A model generated the notes under the pieces. That model did no database searches. It saw nothing but the letters and a program-made list of their open reading frames with translations, and was not told the DNA's origin. Shown here one piece after another: positions 34,306-46,216 of a stretch of DNA of 64,000 nt. Source of the stretch: Orychophragmus violaceus. Its lineage: Eukaryota; Streptophyta; Magnoliopsida; Brassicales; Brassicaceae. Location: contig CM058239.1 of NCBI GenBank assembly GCA_030180135.1, forward strand, positions 112,129,318-112,193,317. Direction: 5' to 3'. Every line of letters begins with the position of its first letter. Within the stretch, counting starts at the first letter, position 1. Both the position numbers and the translations under genes were made by a program.

Positions 34306-34825
34306 TGCTGATCCGATATCTGAATCCGTCACACATAAATGTGAATGTGCCCTCCCGAGCTTTCCTGAGAACATGATCAGTGTAGTAGACACTACAAGTG
34401 GACAACAGCTGTCGCACCAAGTCAGGATTTAGATCATAACTCCTCATCGGCATCGTCCCTAGCCCTATCTGTCGCGTAACCTCTAGCACCTGACTATCAA
34501 TCTCAAGCATCCGACAGGTCTGGTAGTCTGCAAATCGCGTAGGCTTAAGAGTAATGTCATGCCACGCGTTGTAGAACAGCGTATCATAATCGTCCCAAGT
34601 ATCATAAACTGGCCTCTCCAAACACACATCACTCTCAGTCTCTGTCTTAGCATCTCCTGCCCATGCTCTAGTCACAAGAATCTTCTCATGTTCTGCTTTC
34701 GGCCAAGGAGATCGCACTGTGCCAATCGCACCAATGTAAGGGGCATGCATAGAAGATGTGCATACGAACCATTCGGCAGGTGGTTCAGTATCAGCAGGCA
34801 CATTCCCTTTCTTCCTCGGTTCCAT
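34306..34825 (-). pseudogene. Athila ORF1-type protein, N-terminal part (disrupted)
   Basis: Starts at the ATG at 34825 (MEPRKKGN). The frame is open to the insertion point, where it runs into the LARD-like LTR. It continues in frame in 23431-24413. The N-terminal part of about 175 residues has the mixed hydrophobic and Trp/Tyr-rich composition of ATHILA ORF1 family proteins. The recognition rests on family resemblance only. Confidence 0.82.
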
Positions 34826-35755
34826 CTAAAAACAAAGAAATGAGGCCCTGTTAGTCACGTTGAATATCCTGTGAAATCGCGGTGCAACGACCGTTGCATA
34901 GAAGCATCGATCGTTGCAAGGCGATTTTTGCAGTTTCTTCAAATCGCATAAGAATCAATTCCACCAACAACAACAGTCAAACAAACATCTAGTGTACCCA
35001 AAATTTCCATATAATCTGTCCTAAATCAGTTATCCGAAAAGCTTGTCATTGAATCGAAAAATTCTCCAAAACCTTTCTAAATTCGTCAATGCATGCACCA
35101 AGATAATACCAAATCATCATTAATAAGCCAAATAGAGCATCAATTTCATCTTAAGAGCAGCAAATCATGATAAAGTTCGAGTTTTTCTACCTTTGGCGGC
35201 AATGAAAAGAGAGAGATTCGGGACACATACCTCAAAAACCGGTTGAAATGGATGCTAGAAATGGATAGAGGGGAGAAAATCGAGTGGATTAGACACTTGA
35301 ATCGTTAAAAACGAGTGAGAAATGATGGAGATCGAGCAAAAGGGGATTTAGGGTTCTTAGGGAAAATCGCGAAATGGAGAAGAAAAGAAAGAGAAGGGTT
35401 CTCGGGTACTTACCTCGCGCGTGTTTGCAACGATCGTTGCCTAGTATGTGACGATCGTTGCTTAATCAGGTTTGGGTAAACCAATCTGATTTTCGGTTAA
35501 CTTGTGTACCTTTGATTTTTATTTGAACCGGGTGTGACGATCGCTGCACAGGACAGCAACGACCGTCACAATAGGAGCAACGATCGATGCTAATCTTCAG
35601 ACTCGAATTCTGCAGGGAAAACACACCAAAAACAAAAACAAGACGTAAAATCCTAATAAAAATACCAAAATAGATAAGCAAAAACGAACCAGTGGGTTGC
35701 CTCCCACTCAGCGCTTGTTTTTAGTCATTAGCTTGACTATTTGAAGAGGTCAGAC
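34826..35755 (-). other. non-coding Athila-like internal region
   Basis: Between ORF1 and the gag-like remnant. It contains CGATCG-type clusters at 34888/34908 and 35431/35452, and a triplet at 35538/35560/35581. No credible ORF. Confidence 0.75.
35431..35586. repeat. CGATCG pair plus triplet
   Basis: Cores at 35431 and 35452 (21 bp) with GCAA/TTGC arms, then three cores at 35538, 35560 and 35581 (22 and 21 bp). The triplet shows that the phasing continues when a third half-site is present. Confidence 0.88.
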
Positions 35756-37212
35756 TCATGGGGGTTTCAACAGAGACTTGGAATGTCTCTGTGAATGTCT
35801 CTTCATCCAAGGTGGTGTGTAAGCGGTATCAACATGATATCGTCCAAGGAACGTAGGAAGAAATCCAGTGTGGGAGTGAAGCTTGGGTGGTATAGAGCGT
35901 TTCCCTGCATTCACAGCAATGAAGTCAGGAGGTTTGAGTTTAGAATGTGCATACCTTTGCTTTGGTGGAGATCTGATGTTAGAAGCTTTGTGCTTATGAG
36001 CAGTTGCAGGCTCTGAAGATGTTAGAGTAGATTCCTGAGGAATCACCATCTTCTTTTCTCCACTATCAGACACTGTATTTCCACAAGGATGAACTCGCGA
36101 AGCTTCAGCTGGTGGAGTTTCATCCAGCTTCTTATCCATCACCACCATGCACTTGACCACATTATGCTCACGTTTAGACCTTATAGGAGCTCTTGGGAAT
36201 GGTATTGGAGGTTTGTAGACCCTTTCCTTAACAATCCACGAGAAACAAGTGAGGCAAATTCTTCATGGTATGCAACGATCGACGCACTTGGTTCAACGAT
36301 CGATGCAAGTAGTTCATCTCGAGTTCCAGCTTCAGTCTCGGGTTTTTCAGCTTCTTCCACGAGTTCAGCAGTCTTAAACTCAAATTTCTCTCCTTGGCTT
36401 GGTCCATTATCAATCTGAACTGACCAAGCTCTGATGTGGGTGTCCATGACACCTAAAGGATGTCGATCGACACTGATGGATTTTACCAAAAGATCAATGT
36501 CAATCTCGGTCGAGTCTGATCCGCCAAAACTCTCAAACTCAGGGATTTCAATCTCAGATTCTTCTCTGTTTTTCACGATTTTCACAGCCTTAACTGCAAA
36601 ATATGATCCCCGATCCAGCCTATGTTCATCATGAACTGAGATGGCGTTGACATGAGCATGCTGGGCATTCTTCCTTTTGACAGAATTTGAAATCTGATCC
36701 ACTTGTGTATCCATCAGCCTCACATGAGTGTTCAAGGACTCAAACTTCCCATTCAAATCAGTGTACAAGGCATCAAGCTTCGAGTTGACAGACACAGTGG
36801 TCTGTTGTTGTCCCTCAAGAAACTGCTCCATCATGGCTTCCAATCTGCTCTTATGTGTAGGTGCAGGAGGTGTTTGGTGAGATGAATAACCATAATCTCT
36901 CGATCTCAGAGCATAACTAGAACCTTGTCTCTGCTGATTTCCATAGGTCTATCTACGATAATCAGCTCCAGCTATATAATTCACCTCTGAAAACCTTTCA
37001 GCTTCTGCATCAGCTCGGATTTGTCTCTTCCTAAGTAGGATGTTGTGGATAGAATCAATTTTGTCTCTCATCTCAGCTATCTGCCCAACCAATGCGTATG
37101 GTATGATGGGGTTTCCTTCCCCATCCAGTTTATGACCCTTCGCGTTGCATACATGACCCTCTTGGTCTCGTAAAATGCCGTCCTTACCGCGAATCAGAAT
37201 CACATGCTCCAT
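35756..37212 (-). pseudogene. gag-like remnant of the Athila-type element
   Basis: Starts at the ATG at 37212, about 220 bp inside the primer site. The frame runs to a TAG near 36946, continues in the same frame to about 36181, and is followed by another frame (36160-35756). The central part (36700-36843) has Gln-rich and heptad-like residues as in the coiled coil of Athila gag. Cores of CGATCG pairs fall inside the coding part at 36276/36297 and 36444/36464, where they encode Ser-Ile/Val-(Asp) words. No zinc knuckle, protease or pol follows, so most of gag-pol has been deleted. Confidence 0.6.
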
Positions 37213-37267
37213 AAAGAGGAACTTGCTAAGTGCTCAAGCTCTCGGTATCACTGGTTACGCCTGTTGT

Positions 37268-37294
37268 CGATCGATGCAAGTGAAGCGTCGATCG
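37268..37294. repeat. paired CGATCG palindrome in the Athila-like 5' leader
   Basis: Perfect cores at 37268 and 37289, 21 bp apart, between the primer site and the gag-like start. Confidence 0.9.
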
Positions 37295-37434
37295 ATGCAG
37301 GCTCGAAGATGTGACGACGATTCCTGCAACACCAAAGAAACAAGAACGTGAGTAAACAGAAAAAAAAGAAAAAAATAAATAAAAAATGCTTAGTCTAAAT
37401 CCTAATACTGAATCTATCGGCGAACTCAAAGAGT

Positions 37435-37451
37435 CCCCGGCAACGGCGCCA
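37435..37451 (-). other. tRNA-Asp primer binding site
   Basis: The plus strand reads CCCCGGCAACGGCGCCA, identical to the 3' end of plant tRNA-Asp including CCA. The minus strand is therefore the primer site, six bases inside the LTR. A second copy lies at 12997-13013. Confidence 0.93.
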
Positions 37452-37457
37452 AAAACT

Positions 37458-38665
37458 TGATAGGTCTAAGTTTTATCCCTATACTAATTGCAAGTGTACA
37501 GTGATGCAGATGTAGTACTTAGGGTATCGAATCCACAAGGACTCCGATCACACGATTGATTATGAGTAATTCAGATTAAGCTAAGCGAAGCAGATTGTAA
37601 AGCAGTAAACAAAATAGTAAGTAAACGAATGAAGCGAGATAGGTGTAAGCAATCAAACGAAGGTGTTAGGTTTCGGGAATTTCTCAGGATATCAGGAAAT
37701 CAGATTAACAAACAATCAGGATTCAATCTATGGCCGTTCTTGAACTAGAATCACAGAAGTAAAACTAACCATCTTTCGCTGCGATAGTTATCTATATCTA
37801 ACAAACTAGCAGACCAACTTTCGTTGCAAATCCTAGAGTTCTAGACATGCATTAATTCCAAGTTCGTTTGTTCACAACTTCTCTAAACCAAATTTCTTTG
37901 CGAATAGATAAGTTGCTCATCTAAATCCTTTCTAGTTAATTAACCAACTGTCGTTGTGTAAATCAACCTAATATCAATAATCTAAGTGGCCAGTTCAGAT
38001 TAAGCGTTAAGAACGATTTAGATGAAGAACTAGATGATAGATCCTAATCAATCAATTATTCTAACATTCCTTCAAATCCCTAATGAGAAGCCCTAACCTA
38101 ACAAGAGATCTACTCAGACATAGCAATCATAACAGAAAACATAGTCAAAATAGATATCATATAATAATCAAAAGAATAAGAACAGGGGTTCGAAATCAAG
38201 TCTCTTTCGAGAACAAAACCAGCCCCAAAATCTCCTAATCTCTCTTCCAGAAACGCTTAGAATAAAACTTAAGTAAAGCGTTGAATAAAACTTAGCCTAA
38301 CAAGTGGCTGTAAAACCTAATTATAATGTTAATCACGTTTTGGAGCTTCTTTGTAATTATCAGGAACTTCTGGGCTTTGTTGCAATTTCCACATTCTTCA
38401 TTAACTCGCCGAGAAATTGTCTGACTCGCGTGTGCATCGATCGACACCAAAGGTGTGTCGATCGACACAGGTCTCCAGAATAGACAGTGACTTCTTCTTC
38501 TCGGGTTTGTGTTCCAAAATGCTCCATAAAGTTCTATAATCTCCAATTCCGCTCCAAATGTGCATGTACCTAATAAACACCTGTAAAAGACTCTAAAGAA
38601 ACACCAAAAGACTCTAAAACATACTTATATCATGGTCTAAAACCGGTAAAAACCATGATATATCA
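37458..38665 (-). repeat. 5' LTR of the Athila-like element (intact)
   Basis: 1208 bp, TGATAGG to TATATCA on the plus strand. It holds a CGATCG pair (38438/38459) and preserves the unoccupied insertion site of the young copia. Confidence 0.93.
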
Positions 38666-38670
38666 AGATC

Positions 38671-39404
38671 CAAGAGGACTGTGTCTTCCCCTTCTGAGAT
38701 TTGTCATTTGCCTGCTCTTTTGCTCGTTGCGGCGATTTCGCCTTTGGTTTCTTCCGTCTTCCTCCTTCGTTTGGCGGTTTGGACTTGGTCTGAGGTTGCT
38801 CTCCTCCGGTTATCTCCCTACGGCCCTGTCTTTTCGAACTCGGATTCACCTGTTGTTCAACTGATATAAGGATTGCTTCTTCTTTGTTTTCTCCGTTGGA
38901 ATCAGTCATACCGGAATATGGACAGGTTCATGGTTGTTCTCGTGCATAGCCTCCAACGCTCAGTGGTTTGGTGACTAGGGGTTGTGGATTGTGGTCTGGC
39001 TTGGCCCTTTTTGTATGTTGCATTCTGATGTCTTTGTTTTGTAACCCTCCTTGGCTCTCATCCGCGATTGAAGGGCTTCGGGAGTTCGGGTTAAGCATCA
39101 GCTCGTCGTAGGTTGTTGACTTGACAGTCTTCCCCTGGTTTATGGGTTTGGGCAAGGCCTGTTTCTTCCATTCTCTTTTGCCGCAGTCGTGCATGCGTGT
39201 ATGCTATGGAGTATCTATCTTCTTGGAGTTGGCTTTTTGCTATGAGATTTTGTTGTGATGTATCCTCTTTTGTATCATTTTAACCTGTCATTTGTGTTGC
39301 TAGTTTCTTATGCTGAGTTCTATTTGTTGTTCTTATTTGCATAATTTTCCATGCTGTAACATTTCCACCTGTTTTTCAATAGCAAAATCTGGTTCAAAAA
39401 AAAA
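38671..39404 (+). mobile_element. 3' segment of the outer poly(A) retroposon
   Basis: Continuation of the retroposon whose start is at 12403. It ends in TTCAATAGCAAAATCTGGTT plus an A-tract. Overlapping 60-90-codon ORFs on both strands show no family signature. Confidence 0.65.
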
Positions 39405-39600
39405 AACATCCAAGTTATAGTTTATCTCAGCATTAAATATCCAATTTTGATGATTTTTTCATCTAACTTTTTATTAAAAAAAAAAAATCTAAAAACGAAA
39501 TAAAAAACAAAGACAATTATTAACATAATACCGAAGAAAATAAAATAAAGTATAAAAACACTCTATAAACGAAAAGAAGCAGATATGATACTACTAACAC

Positions 39601-40202
39601 TAGGGTTGGGCACAAATACTTGATACTCGACTCGTACTCGATACTTATTTCGTACTTGTCCCATAAAACCAAATGCTTGCTTTGATCAAGGCAAGTAATA
39701 AGTATTTAAAATTGAAAATTTGCAAATACAAGTCAAATATTAAACCTTGAATATTTTTTAACTACTTAGCTTTGTTTGGATTCGTTACTCGGATTTTTAA
39801 CAATTAACTAGACAATTATTAATATTTGTTGATTGGTTGATAATAATATTATTTATGAGAAACACTGAAAACATGCTTTTCCGATATTCAAGTGATATTA
39901 GATATTTTTTTTAGTTTTGTCTTACATCGATTACAATATTATGAATACTTGAAAAAAAAAATCATAAATAGGATTATTATACTCGTTTAAGAAATATTTA
40001 CATGCATTTTTATAATTTAAAATCGTTGATCTATTTAATATTTAAAATTTTGAGTCTAAATAATTAAGTAGTAAGTATTACCAAGTAACTTGGAAGTATT
40101 AAAATTTGGATTAAAAAAAATCAAGTATAAATTTCAAGTACAAGGCAAGACAAGTAACATGTAACGCAAAAACATTAAGTAACTCGGCTTGTGCCAGCCC
40201 TA
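39601..40202. mobile_element. hAT-type MITE
   Basis: 602 bp with imperfect terminal inverted repeats: left TAGGGTTGGGCACAA, right TTGTGCCAGCCCTA. It is flanked by an 8-bp target duplication ACTAACAC / ACTAACGC (39593-39600 and 40203-40210, one mismatch). The 8-bp duplication and the AGGG-TGGGCA termini are hAT features. No transposase. Confidence 0.8.
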
Positions 40203-40210
40203 ACTAACGC

Positions 40211-40605
40211 TTCCTACTCATCCCAAAAGCAAAGACAACCCACAAAATCTAAGCTCATAAACTACAATTAAAAACACATAAGATTAAAATATAAATATAA
40301 CTCTTTCACACAATCTTATTTATCAAAATAAGTCTAAACCAAAAACTAAACAACCTCACACATGGTTAGCCATAGAAAAAAATTCATAAATGAAATGACT
40401 AAAAAATAATATTAATTATGAATCTATTTTAAAGGTGACAAAAAGCTAAAGTTCTAAATCCAACAAAACAAAAGAATAATTCTAATCGAAACAAATTCAA
40501 AGCCCGATATTTATGATTAAAACCACAAATCATGTATGTAATAGATCAACACTTATACCAATAAACTAGAACAAAATACGAAAAATATTCATAAACACTA
40601 TTGAA
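40211..40605. other. AT-rich spacer
   Basis: No ORF or element border recognised between the hAT MITE and the decayed copia LTR. Confidence 0.55.
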
Positions 40606-40900
40606 TGTCAATATTAGGTTTAACACACAGCTCAATAAGAAATACTCTTCTTATTAACTCAAGGAAAATAACTCAAAAATTAATTTAAGTTCTCAATCTC
40701 TCTAAAATTCATAAGTTGTGCTACATCTTAGCACCTCCTTATATAGGAAAATATAACTCTAAAACTCTAGTCTTAATAACTCCTAAATTTAATAGATATC
40801 TTCCTAAATTTATTTAGATAACTTCCTAAATAAATATGTATATTTAGATAACTCCTAAATATACTTAGCTTGATCTTTAAGCTATCTCAAGCTTATAACA
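40606..40900 (-). repeat. 3' LTR of the decayed minus-strand copia
   Basis: On the minus strand the sequence starts TGTTATAAGC directly after a purine tract (AAGAGGGAGAATAT, 40901-40914). The other border, TG at 40606, is tentative. It contains several copies of a TCCTAAAT(A/T) word. Confidence 0.6.
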
Positions 40901-40914
40901 ATATTCTCCCTCTT

Positions 40915-43900
40915 AAGCTTGAGATTGTCTTCTCCAACATCTTGTACTCCAATGAGATCTCTCATCTTTTTAAATTTGATTCTTCCTAAAACCTTGGTTA
41001 GTATGTCTGCCTTCTGTTCATTTCCAGGAACATATTCAACCTCCACTTGTTTATTCTCCACACATTCTCTTATAAAGTGATATTTAGTGTGAATGTGCTT
41101 GCTACGTCCATAGAATACGGATTCTTAGTGAGTGCAATGGCGGATTTGTTGTCAACATGTATTATTACTTTCTTGCCGGATCGACCAATGACTTCACTTA
41201 GAAGTTCCTGAAGCCAAATTGCTTGCTTAGCAGCCTCTGTAGCAGCCATGAATTCAGCTTCACATGATGATAATGCCACGGTCTGTTGCTTTTGTGACCA
41301 TCAAATGATAGAACATCCCTCAAGATAAAATATATGGCCTGTTGTGATTTTTCCATCATCTATATCAACATTATGTGAACTATCACTATAGCCTACCAAA
41401 CCTATCTCATCCGAATGTTTGAACAAGAGACCAAGAGACATAGTTCCACGCAAGTATCTCAACACCTGTTTTAACGCTGCCCCATGTGATTCCTTAGGCT
41501 TTTGCATGTATCTTCTTAATACTCCAACACTATATGACAAGTCTGGACGTGTGTGAAGTAGATATCGAAGGCAACCAATCCTTCTTATATAAGACTTTTC
41601 ATCGATAGTCTTCTCCTTTCCGATTTGGATAGTTTCAAATTCAAATCGGCACATGGGATAAGTTGCAGCCGTCCACCCCTGAATCTACTAGTATCTTTTG
41701 TGCATATCTTTCTTGTTTTAAGCTAATACCTTCCTTTTGCTGTTGCACTTCAAATCCAAGGTAATACGTCAAATTACCAAGGTCACTCATCTCAAACTTG
41801 GTTGCTATTTCCTTTTTGAACTCAAGAATTGATTTCAACGAGGATCCTATCACAAGTAGATCATCTACGTATACGGCTACTACAAGAATGTTTTCTTCAT
41901 CTCGCCTTTGATACAGTGAGGGTTCTTTAGAGCATCTATGAAATTTTAGCTCCTTGAGAATCTTGTTTAGCTTAGCATTCCAAGCTCTTGGTGCTTGTTT
42001 CAAACCGTAAAGAGCCTTTTCTAACATATAGACCTTGTTTTCACTTCCTAGAGCCACAAATCCTTATGGTTGAGTAACATAGACATATTCTTCGAGTTCA
42101 TCATGCAAGAACGATGTCTTCACATCTAAATGATGAATTTCCCAACTGTTTGAAGCTGCTAAAGCAATAATAAATCGGACGGTTTCTATCCGTGCTACAG
42201 GAGCAAACACTTCATCATAATCAATGCCATGTTTCTGAACGTACCCTTTCGCCACTAATCAAGCTTTATGTTTGTTGATACTTCCATCAGAGTTGCGTTT
42301 GATCTTGAAAAACCACTTCAAGCCGATTGGTTTGGCTCCTATAGGAATGTGAACAAGATTCCATGTTTTATTTTTCTCAATCGATCGCAGTTTATCTTCA
42401 CAAACTTCTACCCATACATTGCTTTCACTAGCTTCAGCAAAGTCCCATGGTTCCTCATTAATTACTGTTAAAAGCCTTTCACAATATGTTTCTGCGACCA
42501 AAACATAATCGTTCAAGTATGCCGGTTTTACTCTCGGTCTGGTTGATCTCCTTAGCAATTGTGTCTGCTCAAGTTCACCTTCATCGCTTTCTTCTTCTTC
42601 ACTAATAGTTTCATCGTCTCCATCTTTGTTCAAAGTGTCACTATCTTCTTCTCCTTGAGCATATACAATTTCCTCTGTTCCTTCAGTAATATCATTCATT
42701 CCTTGTATCTCTATGTTACTAAAAATGAATGTTCCAGAATCATTAGCGGCTCCTTTCTCTTTTCCATTCCAAGACCAGCTCTTACTTTCATCAAAAACTA
42801 CACCTCTAGATACATGTATCCTTTTGGTGTTCGGATCAAGAAGGCGGTATGCCTTAGAGCCGGGTTCTGTACCTAGATGTACCAATATTTTTGATCGATC
42901 GTCTTTTGTTTTAGCATAGCTAAGACACCCAAAAACTCTTAGATGTTAAAGGTTTAGTTTCTTACCTTTAAGAGTTTCGTATGGAGTCTTGCCTATCAAT
43001 GTTCTTGTTCCCACCCTATTGATCAGGTAGGTAGAGTGTCTAACAGCTTCGCCCCATAGGTAGTTAGGTAAACTCATATGTTTCATGATGGATCGGGTCA
43101 TCTCCAATAACGTTGGATTACGTCTCTCGACTACCCCATTCTGCTGAGGCGAGTATGGTGCCGTTAAATGCCTCTTGATTCCCACCTTGTCACATAAGAT
43201 CTGAAATTCATGGGATACGCTCCTCCTCGATCTGTTCTGAACGTTTTGATCATATTTCTTGTTTCTTGTTCAACAAGTTCCTTGAAGTTCTTGAATTTAT
43301 CAAAGGCTTCACTTTTCTCTCTCAAAAGGATTGTCAACATGTATATAGAATAATCGTCAATAAGCACAAATACATACATTTTATAAGCTGGGGTCGATGG
43401 TGTAATGGGACCCCAAAGATCTCCATGGATGAGCTCAAGAGATTGAGTAGCTCGGTATGAACTTGCCTTGGGAAAATATTGTCTTGTTTACTTGCCAGGC
43501 AAACATGATTCACATGTCTCTTTCTCCACCATAATGTTTGGTATGCCACTCACTAGCTCTTTTGTGATCATCATCTTCATTGTTTTAGAGTTAATATGAC
43601 CTAATCGTGCGTGCCACTTAGTTGATTCACTCGAAGAAGTTATCTGCAAACAACTGACGATTTCAACATCAAGAACAACTTTATACAGTCGGTTCTTTGA
43701 CCTATTCATCCTTTTCAGCAATCGATACCAACGATCGTATATCCTCAACATATCTTCTTTCATTCGTACTTCGCATCCTGCTTCAGTGGCTTGTCCAAGA
43801 CTCACTATATTTCTCTTAAGATCCGGTATGTAATACACATTGTTCAGAACTTTCCTTTCTCCGTTCTCAAACACAAACTGAATTGCAGCTTTTCCTTTTA

Positions 43901-44195
43901 CGTCGATACGCGAGTCATCTCCAGATTTTACCAAACCAGTAACTGTTTCATCGAGGTTAATGAATAATTCTCGATTTCCACTCATATGGTTGCTTGCACC
44001 ATTGTCAAGATACCACACGTTGTTGTGTCTAGCTCAGTTTCAAAGTTGTTTGGCTCTACCTTCTTCTCGTTGAGATAGACAACTTCATGCATCATCAACT
44101 CATCGGCCTCATGAGTCTCATCTTCCTTCTTCTCAAGAGTTTCTTGAAGCTTAAGCAGCTTATCGGGGCAATTAAATGCATAATGCCCTAAATTT
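40915..44195 (-). pseudogene. decayed Ty1/copia Gag-Pol, 5'-truncated
   Basis: On the minus strand from right to left: end of a CCHC knuckle (HYAFNC at about 44170-44190); protease (DNGASNHM, 43990-44018); integrase zinc region (WHARLGH...CESC) and catalytic core (VLIDDYS, RTDRGG, NGVVERR); reverse transcriptase (HHLDVKTSFL, YVDDLL); RNase H (SSHNVD, SSCEAEFMA). The frame is broken by many stops and shifts, with open pieces at 43488-44018, 42946-43185, 42259-42885, 41641-42057, 41301-41654 and 41070-41279. It belongs to a different lineage from the young copia: the motif spelling differs and it has a short LTR. Gag start, primer site and 5' LTR are missing. Confidence 0.88.
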
Positions 44196-44290
44196 TGATG
44201 ATTTTATATAATGAGTTTTTCAAATGCAGAAATTGTATCTTATTTGTAAATTTGAATATGTGTGAAAAGTATTTGTGATATACATACATG

Positions 44291-45008
44291 TGTTGGGAAT
44301 ATCCTGAAATCACACTTGTAATAACTCTAGAGATAGTTGTTTTGTCGAGATTAGACATTCATATGATACTGGGTAATCATAATGCTTTGCTAGAAGCCAC
44401 TTATGATCTATGAGTTTAGAACTCATTACTAGTATTATATGATCCTACAGGTCACACACCTAAGCAGACTGGATATACTTCATGTGGGAATGATGTGAAT
44501 GATCATTAATGTAATGATCAAATGTGTATTTGATACACATTAATATACGTGTTTTGAGGATGCATCGATCGACACAAGTGTTGCATCGATCGATGCAAGG
44601 TGCAGATCGAAACAATGTTTCGATTTAATGACTTAAATAATCTCGGTTCGGTCCGGTGATTAATTAGGTTTTCCCAGGTCAATATATATGTGATATATCA
44701 CGACCTGGAGAAAAAAGAGTTTTGAGCCTAATCGCAGCCACCTCTCAGAAACACAGGCATCCCGAAGAGATCCGATCTCCCGGCACTAGCATCCCGACGG
44801 ATTCCAGTTTGTGTGTGTGTGTGGATACCAGTAGAGGCGCATCACTTGAGGCGCTCGTGAATCTCGAATACTTGTTAATCTTCCGCTGCTAATCTCCAGG
44901 TAATTCGAGATCTGATGTAGATTCAATATACCTGAACCCAAGATCCTAGGCTATGGAATTTATACCTAGGGTTGCTAATTGGATTAGGAACTGCTAGAAA
45001 TTCATTCA
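44291..45008 (+). repeat. 5' LTR of the decayed plus-strand copia
   Basis: 718 bp. It contains a CGATCG pair (44566/44587) and a TG dinucleotide run near 44811-44822 that is missing from the 3' LTR. Confidence 0.9.
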
Positions 45009-45185
45009 GTGGTATCAAAGCCTTAGGGTTTATCCTATTGAATCCTGTAGCATGTTGATTAGATTGGTTGAATCTAGATCATTGTATATTGGATATATGT
45101 ATGCTAAATTGAATTTTGATCAAAGTAATCTAGTTTAGGTTTTTTGTTCAAAATCGAATCGTTGCTAGGGTTTTTCGCATGATGT

Positions 45186-45582
45186 CGATCGATGCCAATC
45201 CGGCGTCGATCGACACAAGGCGAAAACCCAAACATAATTTCGCCCAGTGACGATCAATACAAGAGTTGTGTCGGTCGACATAGACCTTGCGGTTTTGTTT
45301 AATCGGTTCAATTGGATTGAACCGGTTATCGCGCTTGGTTAAAATTGGCTAAATCGGTTCAATTGGATGAATCGGTTCAATTGGATTGGACCGGTTATCA
45401 CAATTGGTTTAAACCGGTTTGACGGGTTAATTGCGGTTTGATTGAATCGGGTTGATGTCGATCGACACAAGTGTAGTGTCGATCGATACTAACCGGTTAT
45501 CAAACCGGTTCAATTTGATTGACCGGTTATCGCAATGATTTGGTTTGGTAGTGTCGATCGACACACGGAGTTGTGTCGGTCG
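45186..45582. repeat. four CGATCG-type palindrome pairs in copia leader
   Basis: Cores at 45186/45207 (21), 45251/45272 (21), 45459/45480 (21) and 45555/45577 (22). They alternate with AATTGGATTGAACCGGTT-like repeats at about 45300-45530. Confidence 0.9.
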
Positions 45583-45775
45583 ACACACTAATCAGGATTT
45601 TGGTTATTGAACCAGAAATCGCAAAAACGAACCAAAGACTTAACCCATTTCTTAGAACAATTAAAACTCAGTAAAATTAGTTGTTTTAATAAATTATAAT
45701 CCTTCTAAGATACATATATGATGTGTATATTAGATTAAAAGTTCCGTTCCTCAACTAAATATCAAGTGTATTTAG

Positions 45776-46024
45776 ATGTCTTTCCAATCTTGTCAACTGT
45801 CAAGACTTGTTTCATTGTGCGATAGACTTGCAGTACAAGGTGTCCACAATTACATGAGTAAGACAAGAGGTAATCGTGTTGATGGACTTGCAGTGCAAGA
45901 CATCAACAATTACATGACTCAAAAGATTGGTTTACTTGAATGGGCCATCAAAATCGTTTTCGGCCCAGAGACATCAGGTGGATTGGACATGAGATGTCAG
46001 TCCACAACCAAGAGTTATAACTAG
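45776..46024 (+). CDS. small leader ORF with a 20-aa internal repeat (uncertain)
   Basis: 82-codon frame in the leader of the decayed copia. A 60-bp direct repeat (45821-45880 and 45881-45940) encodes two 20-residue units sharing LAVQ-x3-NYM. I recognise no family. The frame-preserving repeat length makes coding possible, but the ORF may equally be chance within a repeated leader. Confidence 0.25.
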   Translation: MSFQSCQLSRLVSLCDRLAVQGVHNYMSKTRGNRVDGLAVQDINNYMTQKIGLLEWAIKIVFGPETSGGLDMRCQSTTKSYN

Positions 46025-46216
46025 CAAAGAGTTGCTTACCTAGATAGCTAAAATTTGGGCGATAGCCAGTGGCTCACTCAAGTTTCAGTGAAGTAGGGGT
46101 CTTGGATCATTATATTCATTTAAGGAAACATTGTCTTGAATATAATGTGAGTCTTCTTAATAGTTAAGATTTCTCATTTCTTGAACATCATAACTAAACC
46201 TTTATTGCTTCCAGCT

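Larger units (their letters stand above)
13020..38665 (-). mobile_element. Athila-like LTR retrotransposon without pol (outer nest element)
   Basis: Minus-strand element with two 1208-bp LTRs: 3' LTR 13020-13912 plus 21675-21989, and 5' LTR 37458-38665. LTR termini on the minus strand are TGATATATCA and CTTAGACCTATCA. The primer site complementary to tRNA-Asp lies at 37435-37451 and the polypurine tract at 21990-22003. The internal part, after removing the nested 24414-34300 element, is about 5.6 kb and holds a gag-like remnant (35756-37212) and an Athila ORF1-type frame. There is no protease, reverse transcriptase, RNase H or integrase, so it depends on a helper. The outer flanks GGATC (12897-12901) and AGATC (38666-38670) are a 5-bp target duplication with one mismatch, counting the LTR fragment at 12902. 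Confidence 0.88.
12388..39419 (+). mobile_element. poly(A)-tailed retroposon (LINE- or Sadhu-like), split by the nested elements
   Basis: A 15-bp direct repeat AACATCCAAGTTATA occurs at 12388-12402 and 39405-39419. The right copy directly follows an A-tract (about 39396-39406), the hallmark of target-primed retroposition. Removing the inserted Athila-like element leaves about 1.2 kb of retroposon: 12403-12901 and 38671-39404. I find no complete reverse transcriptase or gag frame in these pieces, so it is a truncated LINE or a non-autonomous Sadhu-type element. It is the outermost and therefore oldest layer of the nest. Confidence 0.75.
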
